A DNA stretch of 14,025 nucleotides from an uncultured Eubacteriales bacterium. GTDB taxonomy: Bacteria > Bacillota > Clostridia > Oscillospirales > Oscillospiraceae. The notes beneath the pieces were generated by a model, which ran no database searches, was not told where the DNA came from, and saw nothing but the letters and a program-made list of their open reading frames with translations. A program made the translations under genes and the position numbers. The stretch covers positions 1-14,025 of the forward strand of contig URDK01000077.1 in the NCBI GenBank assembly GCA_900546485.1, given 5' to 3'. Shown piece by piece: positions 1-6,449 of this stretch. The first letter of the stretch is position 1. Each line of letters starts with the position of its first letter.

Positions 1-1061
1 CGGGTGACAATGGCTTCTTCAATGGGACGGAATGCCCGCACATGCAGGGGAACCGTCTTGATGCAGCTGCCCAGATGCAGCCGCTGTGCCTTGGTGAGGG
101 CGTTGGCTTTGGTGTCCGGCGAGATCCCCGCCAGCCGCAGCACCGGCAAGATCAGCTTTGCCGGCAGCAGGGCGTGGAGAATGTTGCCGAGGTCGCGGTT
201 GGGACTGCCGGCAAGATCCCGCTGGATCCGTTTGTCCAGCTGTTCCGGAGTCAGACCGGATTTCAGGTCGATCTCCAGCCGGTAGTCCTGTGGGCTGCCC
301 TTTCGCATCAGGGCACTGGCACTGAGTACCAGCGGACCGGACACGCCGAAGTGGGTGAACAGCATCTCGCCCTGCTCCTCGAAGATGGCTTTGCCGTCCT
401 CGTGGAGGGTGAGGGTCACGTTCTTGAGGGCGAGGCCCATCATCTTCTTGCAGTCGGCGTCATGGCTCACAAGGCTGACAAGGCTGGGGACAGGCTCCAC
501 GAGGGTGTGGCCCGCTTGCTGGGCCAGCTTGTAGCCGTCGCCGGTGGAGCCGGTGCCGGGATACGAGAGCCCGCCGGTACAGATGACGGCATTAGCGCAC
601 TCTATCTCGCCGCGCTCCGTCGTGACCGCGCGGACGGCGCCGCTCTCATCGGTGAGTATACGCTTTGCGCGCTCTCTTAGCACTCTGACTCCATTTGTCC
701 GCGCAAGCTCCGCAAGGGCATCGGCGATGTCGTCAGCCTTGTCGGATTCCGGGAAAACGCGGTTTCCTCGCTCAGTCTTCAGAGCAACGCCAAGGCCCTC
801 GAACAGCGCCTTCGTGTCCGAGGTACCGAATTTATGTATTGCGCTCTGCAAAAAGCGCCCGTCGCCTGGGATCGCGGAGATAAACTCACGTGCGTCGCAA
901 TCGTTTGTGACGTTGCAGCGGCCCTTGCCGGTTATCCGCAGCTTGCGGCCCAGCATTCTGTTCGGTTCCAGCAGCACGACGCTGAGTCCACGCCCTGCCG
1001 CAAGCGCGGCGCAGAGCGACCCAGAAGCGCCGCCGCCGATTATAACTGCGTCAGCTTTCAA
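1..1061 (-). CDS. BaiN/HI0933-type NAD(P)/FAD-dependent oxidoreductase (3' end outside window)
   Basis: A flavoprotein of the HI0933/BaiN family (aminoacetone oxidase-type annotation), probably a soluble FAD enzyme whose substrate cannot be read from sequence. 353 complete codons are present and no stop is reached, so roughly the last 50-60 residues of a family usually near 400-420 residues lie beyond the edge. The dinucleotide-binding loop GGGASG is at residues 9-14, with an acidic residue (E32) ending the second strand. The family signature GRKLRITGKGRCNVTN is at 38-53, FGVSGPLVL lies in the middle, and RPIEEAIVT at the edge is where the family usually continues into GGV. The start is TTG at 1061, the only start giving the glycine loop a normal N-terminus. 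It overlaps the end of the rpiR gene by 11 bases, with AAGGTG about 10 bases upstream, so translation is probably coupled. Family sure, substrate unknown. Confidence 0.93.
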   Translation of the reverse strand, partial: MKADAVIIGGGASGSLCAALAAGRGLSVVLLEPNRMLGRKLRITGKGRCNVTNDCDAREFISAIPGDGRFLQSAIHKFGTSDTKALFEGLGVALKTERGNRVFPESDKADDIADALAELARTNGVRVLRERAKRILTDESGAVRAVTTERGEIECANAVICTGGLSYPGTGSTGDGYKLAQQAGHTLVEPVPSLVSLVSHDADCKKMMGLALKNVTLTLHEDGKAIFEEQGEMLFTHFGVSGPLVLSASALMRKGSPQDYRLEIDLKSGLTPEQLDKRIQRDLAGSPNRDLGNILHALLPAKLILPVLRLAGISPDTKANALTKAQRLHLGSCIKTVPLHVRAFRPIEEAIVT

Positions 1062-1914
1062 TTTTTTCGAACACCTTATACTCGCTCCAAACGTTCTCCA
1101 AATCCTTGAACGTATCCGACAGCCTGTCACGCGAACGCGCGCCCACAGCAATGACTATGGCGTTCACCAGGCTCAGAGGCGCAACGAGCGAATCTACAAA
1201 CGAGACCATCTCGCTCTTGGCAAACAGGCATACATCCGCTACGCCGTAGAGCGGCGAGCTTTCGCTGTCCGTCAGCGCCAGCGCAGCGGCGCCGCGCTCC
1301 TTGGCGAAGCGCATGACCTTGAGTGAGCGCGAAGAATACCGCGGGAAGGTGAACCCGATAAAGAGGTCGCCCTCCCCTATCCTTATGAGCTGCTCATAGG
1401 CCTCCGCTGCGGAGTTATCGCGCACAAGATGCACTCCGTCGCGGAGCATATTCAGGTAGAACTCCAAAAAGCTCGAAAGGCTCTGAGAGGTACGCGAGGC
1501 AAAGATGTAGATGTTCTTCGCGGACATTATCATGTCGATCGCACGGTCAAAACTCTCCTGGTCTATTTCCTCGAGCGTGGCCTGGAGCTTGTCTATATCA
1601 TCACTGAGGACTGCTTTCAGGATATTCCTGTCGTCTATGAGATCTTTGGCAGCTTCTATGCGCTGCACAGAGGTAAGGCGGCTGCGTATCATCTCCTGGA
1701 GTGCCTTGCGCATTCCCGGATAGCCGTCGTACCCCAGCTCCGCCGCAAAGCGCACGACAGTGGACTCGCTGACGCCAACAGTCTTGCCCAGCTTGCCCGC
1801 AGTCATGAACGCGGCCTTGTCGTAATTTTCAAGAATATATTTTGCTATGAGTCTCTGGCCCTTTGAAAAGCCGGAATTGTCCCGCGAGATAAGCGCAAGA
1901 ATATCCTTATCCAT
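1051..1914 (-). CDS. MurR/RpiR-family transcriptional regulator
   Basis: A 287-residue DNA-binding regulator of the RpiR family, whose members usually sense phosphosugars through a SIS domain. The N-terminal HTH_6 domain (about 1-77) is clear: it carries SKGQRLIAKYILENY, then a recognition-helix region VGVSESTVVRFAAELGYDGYPG. The C-terminal SIS-like domain covers about 124-245. Its phosphosugar loop, usually rich in glycine and serine, reads IFASRTSQSLSSF here, so the ligand may differ from a classical sugar phosphate. The ATG at 1914 follows a G-rich stretch (GGGGG, 6 bases before the start), and a good promoter lies at 2022-2050. It overlaps the next gene, a flavoprotein, by 11 bases, which suggests one transcript. 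No sugar-metabolism gene is nearby, so neither effector nor regulon can be inferred beyond likely self-control. Confidence 0.9.
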   Translation of the reverse strand: MDKDILALISRDNSGFSKGQRLIAKYILENYDKAAFMTAGKLGKTVGVSESTVVRFAAELGYDGYPGMRKALQEMIRSRLTSVQRIEAAKDLIDDRNILKAVLSDDIDKLQATLEEIDQESFDRAIDMIMSAKNIYIFASRTSQSLSSFLEFYLNMLRDGVHLVRDNSAAEAYEQLIRIGEGDLFIGFTFPRYSSRSLKVMRFAKERGAAALALTDSESSPLYGVADVCLFAKSEMVSFVDSLVAPLSLVNAIVIAVGARSRDRLSDTFKDLENVWSEYKVFEKIES

Positions 1915-2014
1915 CCATGTTGCCCCCAGTTGACATATATATTAGAACCGCGGGCAGCCTCGAGCAAACCATATTATGTAATTTCGCAGCCGCACCGTGG
2001 TGGAAAGTGCAATT

Positions 2015-2027
2015 TAGAAATATTCTA
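2015..2027. promoter_or_regulatory. Palindrome over the rpiR -10 box, candidate operator
   Basis: TAGAA-N3-TTCTA is a perfect 5-bp-arm palindrome whose right side covers the -10 hexamer of the rpiR promoter. A further inverted copy of one arm with flanks, TTCTAAAT against ATTTAGAA at 2012-2019, occurs at 2070-2077 just upstream of the -35. RpiR regulators bind short AT-rich palindromes as dimers and often repress their own gene. That this one does so is inference from position only. Confidence 0.4.
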
Positions 2028-2050
2028 CACAGATTCGCACTGAATTACAA
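2022..2050 (-). promoter_or_regulatory. Sigma-A-type promoter for rpiR
   Basis: On the minus strand, TTGTAA (2045-2050) is followed by a 17-base spacer and TAGAAT (2022-2027). The transcript would start near 2015 and carry a leader of about 100 bases before the rpiR ATG. Spacing and both hexamers fit the housekeeping consensus, and the site lies in a 178-base AT-rich gap after rluB. Confidence 0.65.
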
Positions 2051-2092
2051 GTACATTTGCATGAACAAATTCTAAATCTTGCAAAAATCAAA

Positions 2093-2809
2093 TCACTCGA
2101 GGCCTCGGATGTATCCCATCTCCTCCGGTGTGAGCCGGCGCCAGCGGCCGGTCTGGAGAGCGCCAAGGCGCAGTTCTCCCTCAGCGACGCGCACCAGCCG
2201 GTGGACCTCGAGTCCGGCGGCGGCGCACATGCGGCGTACCTGTCGGTTTCTGCCCTCGTGGATGGTCACGTCGAGGATATATCTGCCCTGCTCAGTCTCC
2301 TCCACAAAACGTGCCTGTGCCGGGCGGATAGGCTCGCCCTCCACCTCGCGGATTGCCTCAAGAGCGCACACCGCATTCTCCGGCTCCGACCCGCTGACCG
2401 TGACACGGTATGTCTTGGCGACCTCGTGCGAGGGGTGCATCAGCGCGTTCGCCGCCTCGCCGTCGTCCGTCATGATGAGCAGGCCCTCCGAATTCAAATC
2501 CAGCCTGCCCACAGGGTACAGCCTGCGGCCTGCTCCCTTCACCAGCTCGGCCACAGTCCTGCGGCCCTTCTCATCCGAAAGGGTTGTTACATATCCGCGG
2601 GGCTTGTTCAGCATTATGTAAACCCGCGTCTCGGGCTGGCGCAGGCGTTTGCCGTCCACGGTCACGGTATCAGTGTCCGGGTCGGCGCTCATGCCTAGGG
2701 TAGCGGTCTCGCCGTTCACCTTGACGCGGCCTGCCTTTATCATTTCCTCGGCGGCACGGCGCGAGGCAAGCCCCGCGCCGGATATAAGTTTCTGGAGGCG
2801 TTCTTTCAT
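2093..2809 (-). CDS. rluB: RsuA/RluB-family rRNA pseudouridine synthase
   Basis: Isomerises a uridine to pseudouridine in ribosomal RNA, most likely in 23S rRNA as Firmicute RluB does; RsuA-type 16S activity is less likely but not excluded by sequence. An N-terminal S4 RNA-binding domain (MKERLQKLISGAGLASRRAA, about residues 1-60) leads into the catalytic domain. The latter contains NKPRGYVTT and the signature GRLDLNSEGLL with catalytic Asp104. The start at 2809 (238 residues) is preferred because family members begin M-x-E-R-L-Q-K. The upstream ATG at 2821 adds four residues (MCCE) and has AGGA directly against it with no spacing. The gene begins within 15 bases of the carboxypeptidase stop, so the two are co-transcribed. 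No clear terminator follows. Confidence 0.93.
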   Translation of the reverse strand: MKERLQKLISGAGLASRRAAEEMIKAGRVKVNGETATLGMSADPDTDTVTVDGKRLRQPETRVYIMLNKPRGYVTTLSDEKGRRTVAELVKGAGRRLYPVGRLDLNSEGLLIMTDDGEAANALMHPSHEVAKTYRVTVSGSEPENAVCALEAIREVEGEPIRPAQARFVEETEQGRYILDVTIHEGRNRQVRRMCAAAGLEVHRLVRVAEGELRLGALQTGRWRRLTPEEMGYIRGLE

Positions 2810-2823
2810 TTCACAGCACATTC

Positions 2824-3948
2824 CTATTCGAGATAAAACGGCGCAGAGCAGCCCGTGAGGACCCAGAAGCGCATGAAGCGCTCTCCCGGCGTTAGCTTGA
2901 GCTCGCGGTCGACTTCGACGTCCTCAGAGTAAACGATTCGCACGGAAGCTATCTCCTGCCCACCGCAGCAGGCTACCGCTCTGCCTGCGCTCTCACCCTC
3001 CGCGATGGGCGCGAAGGCGAAAGAAGGCAGTTCCAGCTCCATATTGAAGCTCTCTCCGTTTTTGATTAGAGCGTAGGCCGAACCCTCGGTCTCAGCAGCC
3101 GCGGTCAGCTCCTCGCCGGAAATGAGCGGGACTTCATAGCTCAGGCCGGCAGGGATAACCTCGGCAAAGCTGTAATTTGCAAAGGCCCAGTCGTAGAGCG
3201 CCTTGTGGTCGTCCCAGTCATCCGGGTCGTTGAGTGTGACACAGACATAGCGCGCGCCGTCGCGTTCGGCGCAGGTTACCAGCGTGCGCCCCGCGGCCAT
3301 GGTGTAGCCGGTCTTGAGCCCGAGACAACCGTCGTATTCGCGAAGCAAACGGTTGTGGTTTACCAGAGTCTGCTCGCCCACAGTGTGGGACACGGTACCC
3401 GCTATTCGGGCAAAATCCTCGTTCTGCATGCAATAGACGGCCAGCTTTGCCATGTCGCGCGCCGTGGAGTAGTGCCCATCCTCATCGAGGCCATGGGCAT
3501 TTTTGAAGCTGGACTCGGTCATGCCGAGCTCCTCAGCCTTGGCATTCATCATCTCCGCAAACTCCTCCATGCTGTCCGCGACGTGCAGCGCGAGCGCGGA
3601 GGCGGCGTCATTGCCCGAGACTAGCAGCAGACCGTAGAGGAGATCCTCCACCGTGTAGCTCTCGCCCGCTTTGAGATACATCGAGGAGCCCTCAATGCCG
3701 GCGCTTCGGCTGTCGACCTCCACGAGGTCGTCGAGCTCACAGTTCTCAAGCACCACGATGGCGGTCATTATCTTGGTCGTACTGGCTATGAGCATGTGCT
3801 CGTCGGCGTTCTTCTCATACAGCACACGCCCGGAGTCCGCGTGAACAAGTATGGCGGCCTTGGCGGAGCAGGAAAGCTCCGCGTGGGCCGGGATCTTAAC
3901 AGAAAAAATGAGCGCAAGGCTCAAGAGTATACCCGTGATTTTTCTCAA
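2824..3948 (-). CDS. S11-family D-alanyl-D-alanine carboxypeptidase (DacB/DacF-type)
   Basis: Removes the terminal D-alanine from peptidoglycan stem peptides outside the cell membrane; in Bacillus the sporulation relatives (DacB, DacF) set spore cortex cross-linking. From the TTG at 3948, the protein has a signal peptide (MRKITGILL..., cleavage likely after AHA at residue 23). The serine-enzyme motifs follow in order: S56-T-T-K59, S111-G-N and K212-T-G. A C-terminal beta-rich domain follows, ending in a short FMRFWVLTGCSAPFYLE tail where an amphipathic anchor would be expected. GTG codons at 3960 and 3957 are alternative starts; 3948 is chosen because GGTGG lies 8 bases ahead of it and it opens directly into the signal peptide. 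All these starts lie inside the inverted repeat 3946-3990. The gene sits between gerW and rluB. Confidence 0.93.
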   Translation of the reverse strand: MRKITGILLSLALIFSVKIPAHAELSCSAKAAILVHADSGRVLYEKNADEHMLIASTTKIMTAIVVLENCELDDLVEVDSRSAGIEGSSMYLKAGESYTVEDLLYGLLLVSGNDAASALALHVADSMEEFAEMMNAKAEELGMTESSFKNAHGLDEDGHYSTARDMAKLAVYCMQNEDFARIAGTVSHTVGEQTLVNHNRLLREYDGCLGLKTGYTMAAGRTLVTCAERDGARYVCVTLNDPDDWDDHKALYDWAFANYSFAEVIPAGLSYEVPLISGEELTAAAETEGSAYALIKNGESFNMELELPSFAFAPIAEGESAGRAVACCGGQEIASVRIVYSEDVEVDRELKLTPGERFMRFWVLTGCSAPFYLE

Positions 3949-3990
3949 TAATAGCACCACCCGTCAAGTATTGGGCGGTGCTTATTATTG
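3946..3990. terminator. Long near-perfect inverted repeat after gerW, overlapping the dacB-type start
   Basis: The left arm 3946-3962 and right arm 3973-3990 pair almost completely around a 10-base loop, with one wobble and one bulged base. The GC core is flanked by AATAAT/ATTATT, the layout of a bidirectional intrinsic terminator. It lies 17 bases after the gerW stop and so could end that transcript. It also covers all candidate starts of the next gene, so it could act as an attenuator or block ribosome access. Confidence 0.7.
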
Positions 3991-4006
3991 ACTGTACAGG
4001 CTTAAA

Positions 4007-4396
4007 TTATCCCTCCTGAACCGCGTCCGCCTTTTTGTCGCGGAGCTGCTCGGCCTTGTCCATGAGCTGAGGGATGAGGTCGACTATTCGGTCAAGAGTA
4101 TTAGATGCGGGCGGCTGGATGTTGAGCATGTTCACGACGCCGTTGCGGATCACGAGAAAGCCTATGGGCTCGATCTTGACCGCCGCAGCGCTACCGCCGG
4201 CAAAGCCGTCACGCTGCTTCACCAGGTCGCCGCCGCCTCCGCCAAAGCCGAAGGTGACGCGTGAGACAGGCACGAGCGTCACGCCGTCCGGCGTCGTCAC
4301 CGGCTCGCCAACTATGGTGTTGACGTCAACCATATCCTTGATTTTAGCCATGCTGGTTTGCAGGAACTGCGCCATCGGAGTTTGTGCCTGATCCAT
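4007..4396 (-). CDS. ytfJ: GerW family sporulation protein (YtfJ)
   Basis: A 129-residue member of the GerW/YtfJ family, which in Bacillus is a spore-associated protein needed for normal germination; its biochemical role is unknown. The sequence shows the family core: MVDVNTIVGEPVTTPDGVTLVPVS, then VTFGFGGGGGD, a glycine/alanine stretch, and KIEPIGFLVI with a hydrophobic middle and a charged C-terminus. AAAGGA (4406-4411) sits 9 bases before the ATG at 4396, which is why that start is preferred to the ATG at 4405, directly against the AAAGGA. The gene overlaps the end of the DUF2953 gene by 53 bases, the same partner it has in Bacillus (ytfI-ytfJ). A hairpin follows its stop. Presence of this gene suggests a spore-forming lineage but does not prove sporulation. 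Confidence 0.92.
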   Translation of the reverse strand: MDQAQTPMAQFLQTSMAKIKDMVDVNTIVGEPVTTPDGVTLVPVSRVTFGFGGGGGDLVKQRDGFAGGSAAAVKIEPIGFLVIRNGVVNMLNIQPPASNTLDRIVDLIPQLMDKAEQLRDKKADAVQEG

Positions 4397-5027
4397 TGTT
4401 GTCATTCCTTTCTTCCTCTGCTTTGGCGGCAGCGTTTTTCTTTGCCGCCCTCATTTTGATTTTCAGGAATCCCCAGCCCGCGGCAAACACGACCGCGAGG
4501 ATACGCCCGAGGCTTATAGTCATCGTCAGCTCCGCATCCGCCCTCGGTTCCGTCGAATCGAAGTCGAGAGCTGTCTTGATGTCGTACTGCCGGACCTTGA
4601 ATGCTCTTCCCTTCATGCCCTCGATGATACCCAGGCCCGCATTCACGGCGCCGTATATCATGGTTGCGTCAAAGGGGTCCTCCGCCGCGACAACTAGGTG
4701 CAGCATGAGTTTGTTCACCGTTATCTTGCGCTTGAACCTCGCCAGGGCGTCGAGCCCGAGCTTCAAGAGCTGCAGCAGCTCATCCGGGGACAGCTTGGGG
4801 CGCTTTTTGGGTTCCTTTTCGGGCTTTTCCTTTTCTTTTTTCGCTTTCTTCGGCTTTTTTGCTTTCTTTTCCTTCTTCGGCTTCTCCTTTCGCGGGAACA
4901 GCTTTATATCAAAGCACAATACCCGCGCGGCGACGCTGGCCTCGCCGTCCACATACCTCGCCGTAAACCCAAAGGGCAAAACGAGCAGCAGCACCAGCAC
5001 CGCAACTATCACAAGGAGGACGATCAA
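4344..5027 (-). CDS. DUF2953 membrane protein (YtfI-like)
   Basis: A 227-residue protein of the DUF2953 family, the usual partner of GerW/YtfJ; function unknown. A hydrophobic helix at residues 2-21 likely anchors it in the membrane. A soluble strand-rich region follows, broken by a highly basic lysine/glutamate/proline linker at 46-78 (DNA 4794-4892, an almost pure purine tract on the coding strand). The conserved part (LHLVVAAEDPFDATMIYGAVNAGLG) and a second hydrophobic stretch (LGRILAVVFAAGWGFLKI, about 175-195) come later, then a polar tail. The start is TTG at 5027. It overlaps the scpB stop in the form TTGA, with GGGGGTGAT shortly upstream, so translation is coupled. The tail is coded in the stretch that overlaps gerW. 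Confidence 0.82.
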   Translation of the reverse strand: MIVLLVIVAVLVLLLVLPFGFTARYVDGEASVAARVLCFDIKLFPRKEKPKKEKKAKKPKKAKKEKEKPEKEPKKRPKLSPDELLQLLKLGLDALARFKRKITVNKLMLHLVVAAEDPFDATMIYGAVNAGLGIIEGMKGRAFKVRQYDIKTALDFDSTEPRADAELTMTISLGRILAVVFAAGWGFLKIKMRAAKKNAAAKAEEERNDNNGSGTNSDGAVPANQHG

Positions 5028-5647
5028 AGGGCATCACCCCCGTTTTCCTGAGTTTCAAGGTCCATCTCCATCTGCTCGCCCCGGCCGCGCAGCGCATTTA
5101 TCGCGCCCTGGAGCTTTTCGAGGCCGTCCGTGGACGACATATCCGGCAGCGGCGGGAGCTCCTCAAGCTCCGAGACGCCCATGACGCGGAGGAAGGCCTC
5201 CGTCGTCCTGTACAGCGTGGGCCGTCCCGGGGCCTCTAGCCTGCCCGCGGCCTCGATCAGGCCTTTCTCTACGAGCGACGAGACGGTGTACGAGCTGTCC
5301 ACTCCCCTCACCTCGTCCACGTACGCCCGCGTTACCGGCTGGAAGTAGGCGATAACCGCCAGCGTCTCCAGCGCGGGAGGCGAGAGCTTGGGCGGCGCGC
5401 GATGCTCTATCACCCGCGCGATCGTCTTTGCGTACTGAGGAGCCGAGCACATCTGCAAGGACTTGTCCAGTCTCAGGAGGCGTATGCCCCTCTCCTCGCG
5501 TTCATACTCCTCGGAGAGGGCGGCCGCGCAGGAGAACACGTCCTCCTCTGGCACGCCAAGCACTAGCGATATCCTCGCCGCCGGTACAGGCTCGCCCGAC
5601 GCAAAGATTATAGCCTCGAGCGCAGATTTCAATTCCCTGTCGTCCAT
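5024..5647 (-). CDS. scpB: Segregation and condensation protein B
   Basis: ScpB dimerises and binds the kleisin ScpA in the SMC-ScpAB condensin that compacts and separates the chromosome. The two winged-helix domains are visible: residues 1-80 begin MDDRELKSALEAIIFASGEPV. The second has the strongly conserved PPALETLAVIAYFQPVTRAYVDEVRGVDSSYTVSSL-type block, continuing to GRPTLYRTTEAFL. A short acidic/polar tail ends the 207-residue protein. The ATG at 5647 is chosen because GAGG at 5655-5658 lies 7 bases ahead of it; the ATG at 5653, which overlaps the scpA stop as ATGA, is almost directly against that site. Either way scpA and scpB are coupled. The downstream DUF2953 start overlaps the scpB stop. 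Confidence 0.95.
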   Translation of the reverse strand: MDDRELKSALEAIIFASGEPVPAARISLVLGVPEEDVFSCAAALSEEYEREERGIRLLRLDKSLQMCSAPQYAKTIARVIEHRAPPKLSPPALETLAVIAYFQPVTRAYVDEVRGVDSSYTVSSLVEKGLIEAAGRLEAPGRPTLYRTTEAFLRVMGVSELEELPPLPDMSSTDGLEKLQGAINALRGRGEQMEMDLETQENGGDAL

Positions 5648-5649
5648 AG

Positions 5650-6435
5650 TCATTCCTCAATGGCTTCTATTATACTCTCGGTATCTCCGCCCGCGAAGGT
5701 CAACAGCATTTCGCCGTTCTCTTCGCTTATGAGCACGCTGCCCATGGAGCAGAGCTCCAATACCGAGAGAAAGGTCGCAACAACCTCGGAGCGGCTGCGT
5801 CCTGCCTCGTACAGCGCACGCAGCGTCGCGGGGCCTTCTGAGAGGATCCTCAGTATCTCGCGGCTCTTATCGCGCACGCCGTAGACAATGCGTTTCGGCG
5901 CAAGAGCGCGCATCTCCGGCGGTCCGGGCAGCTTTGCGTCCGAGCGCGAGAACACAGTATAGAGGGCGCGCAGCAGGTCACTGCCCTCGTGGCGGTAGTC
6001 ATACACCTTTGCCGCGGGCGAGACAGGCTCCTGCGGCCTTGTCCAGAGCTGCATGCCCTCTGCGGAGAGCTCCGCAAGCGCCGGAAGGACGGTCTTCACC
6101 GCCTCGTGCGCGTCCTTTGCCTTGAGCTGCTCGAGTGAGGACATGAGCTGTTCGAGCTCCGTCACCTCTTCCTCGGCCGCAAGAAGGGTCTTGGTCTTGA
6201 TATACAGCAGATACGCCGCCATCTGAACGAATTCGCTGGCGACCTCAAGGTCCATGCGCTGCATCTCATCGAGATAAGCCAGGTACTGGTCGAGGATGTC
6301 CGAAATGCTGATATCTCTTATCTCTATCTTGTTCTTCGAGAGCAGCATGAGTATAAGGCTCAGCGGGCCCTCAAAGTCCTGAGTATCATCCCGGCTCTTT
6401 ACAACGCCTTCCAAGTGGAAGGTCGGATTCTCCAT
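5650..6435 (-). CDS. scpA: Segregation and condensation protein A (kleisin)
   Basis: The bacterial kleisin that bridges the two SMC heads together with ScpB. The N-terminal SMC-neck-binding region is recognisable as DFEGPLSLILMLLSKNKIEI, then ISDILDQYL, then the helix EFVQMAAYLLYIKTKTLL with the conserved IKTKTLL. The middle is acidic and helical (ScpB-binding). The C-terminal winged helix (about 190-261) includes SRSEVVATFLSVLELCSMGSV, which binds the SMC cap. The start is ATG 6435, giving 261 residues, with GGGGGTGAG at 6440-6448. An open frame continues upstream to 6516, but those 27 residues overlap the previous gene and are unlike the family. The gene begins 14 bases after the M50 protease stop and overlaps scpB's upstream ATG. 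Confidence 0.96.
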   Translation of the reverse strand: MENPTFHLEGVVKSRDDTQDFEGPLSLILMLLSKNKIEIRDISISDILDQYLAYLDEMQRMDLEVASEFVQMAAYLLYIKTKTLLAAEEEVTELEQLMSSLEQLKAKDAHEAVKTVLPALAELSAEGMQLWTRPQEPVSPAAKVYDYRHEGSDLLRALYTVFSRSDAKLPGPPEMRALAPKRIVYGVRDKSREILRILSEGPATLRALYEAGRSRSEVVATFLSVLELCSMGSVLISEENGEMLLTFAGGDTESIIEAIEE

Positions 6436-6449
6436 CCCACTCACCCCCG

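Noticed and set aside
1931..1950. TTGACA on the plus strand before rpiR as a plus-strand promoter
   Set aside because: No -10 at proper spacing and no plus-strand gene downstream.
2056..2085. Inverted repeat TTTGCA...TGCAAA after rluB as a possible terminator
   Set aside because: Only 6-bp AT-rich arms with an 18-base loop and no proper T-run; too weak to call.
4794..4892. Polypurine/polypyrimidine tract as a replication or recombination signal
   Set aside because: It is explained by lysine and glutamate codons in the DUF2953 linker.
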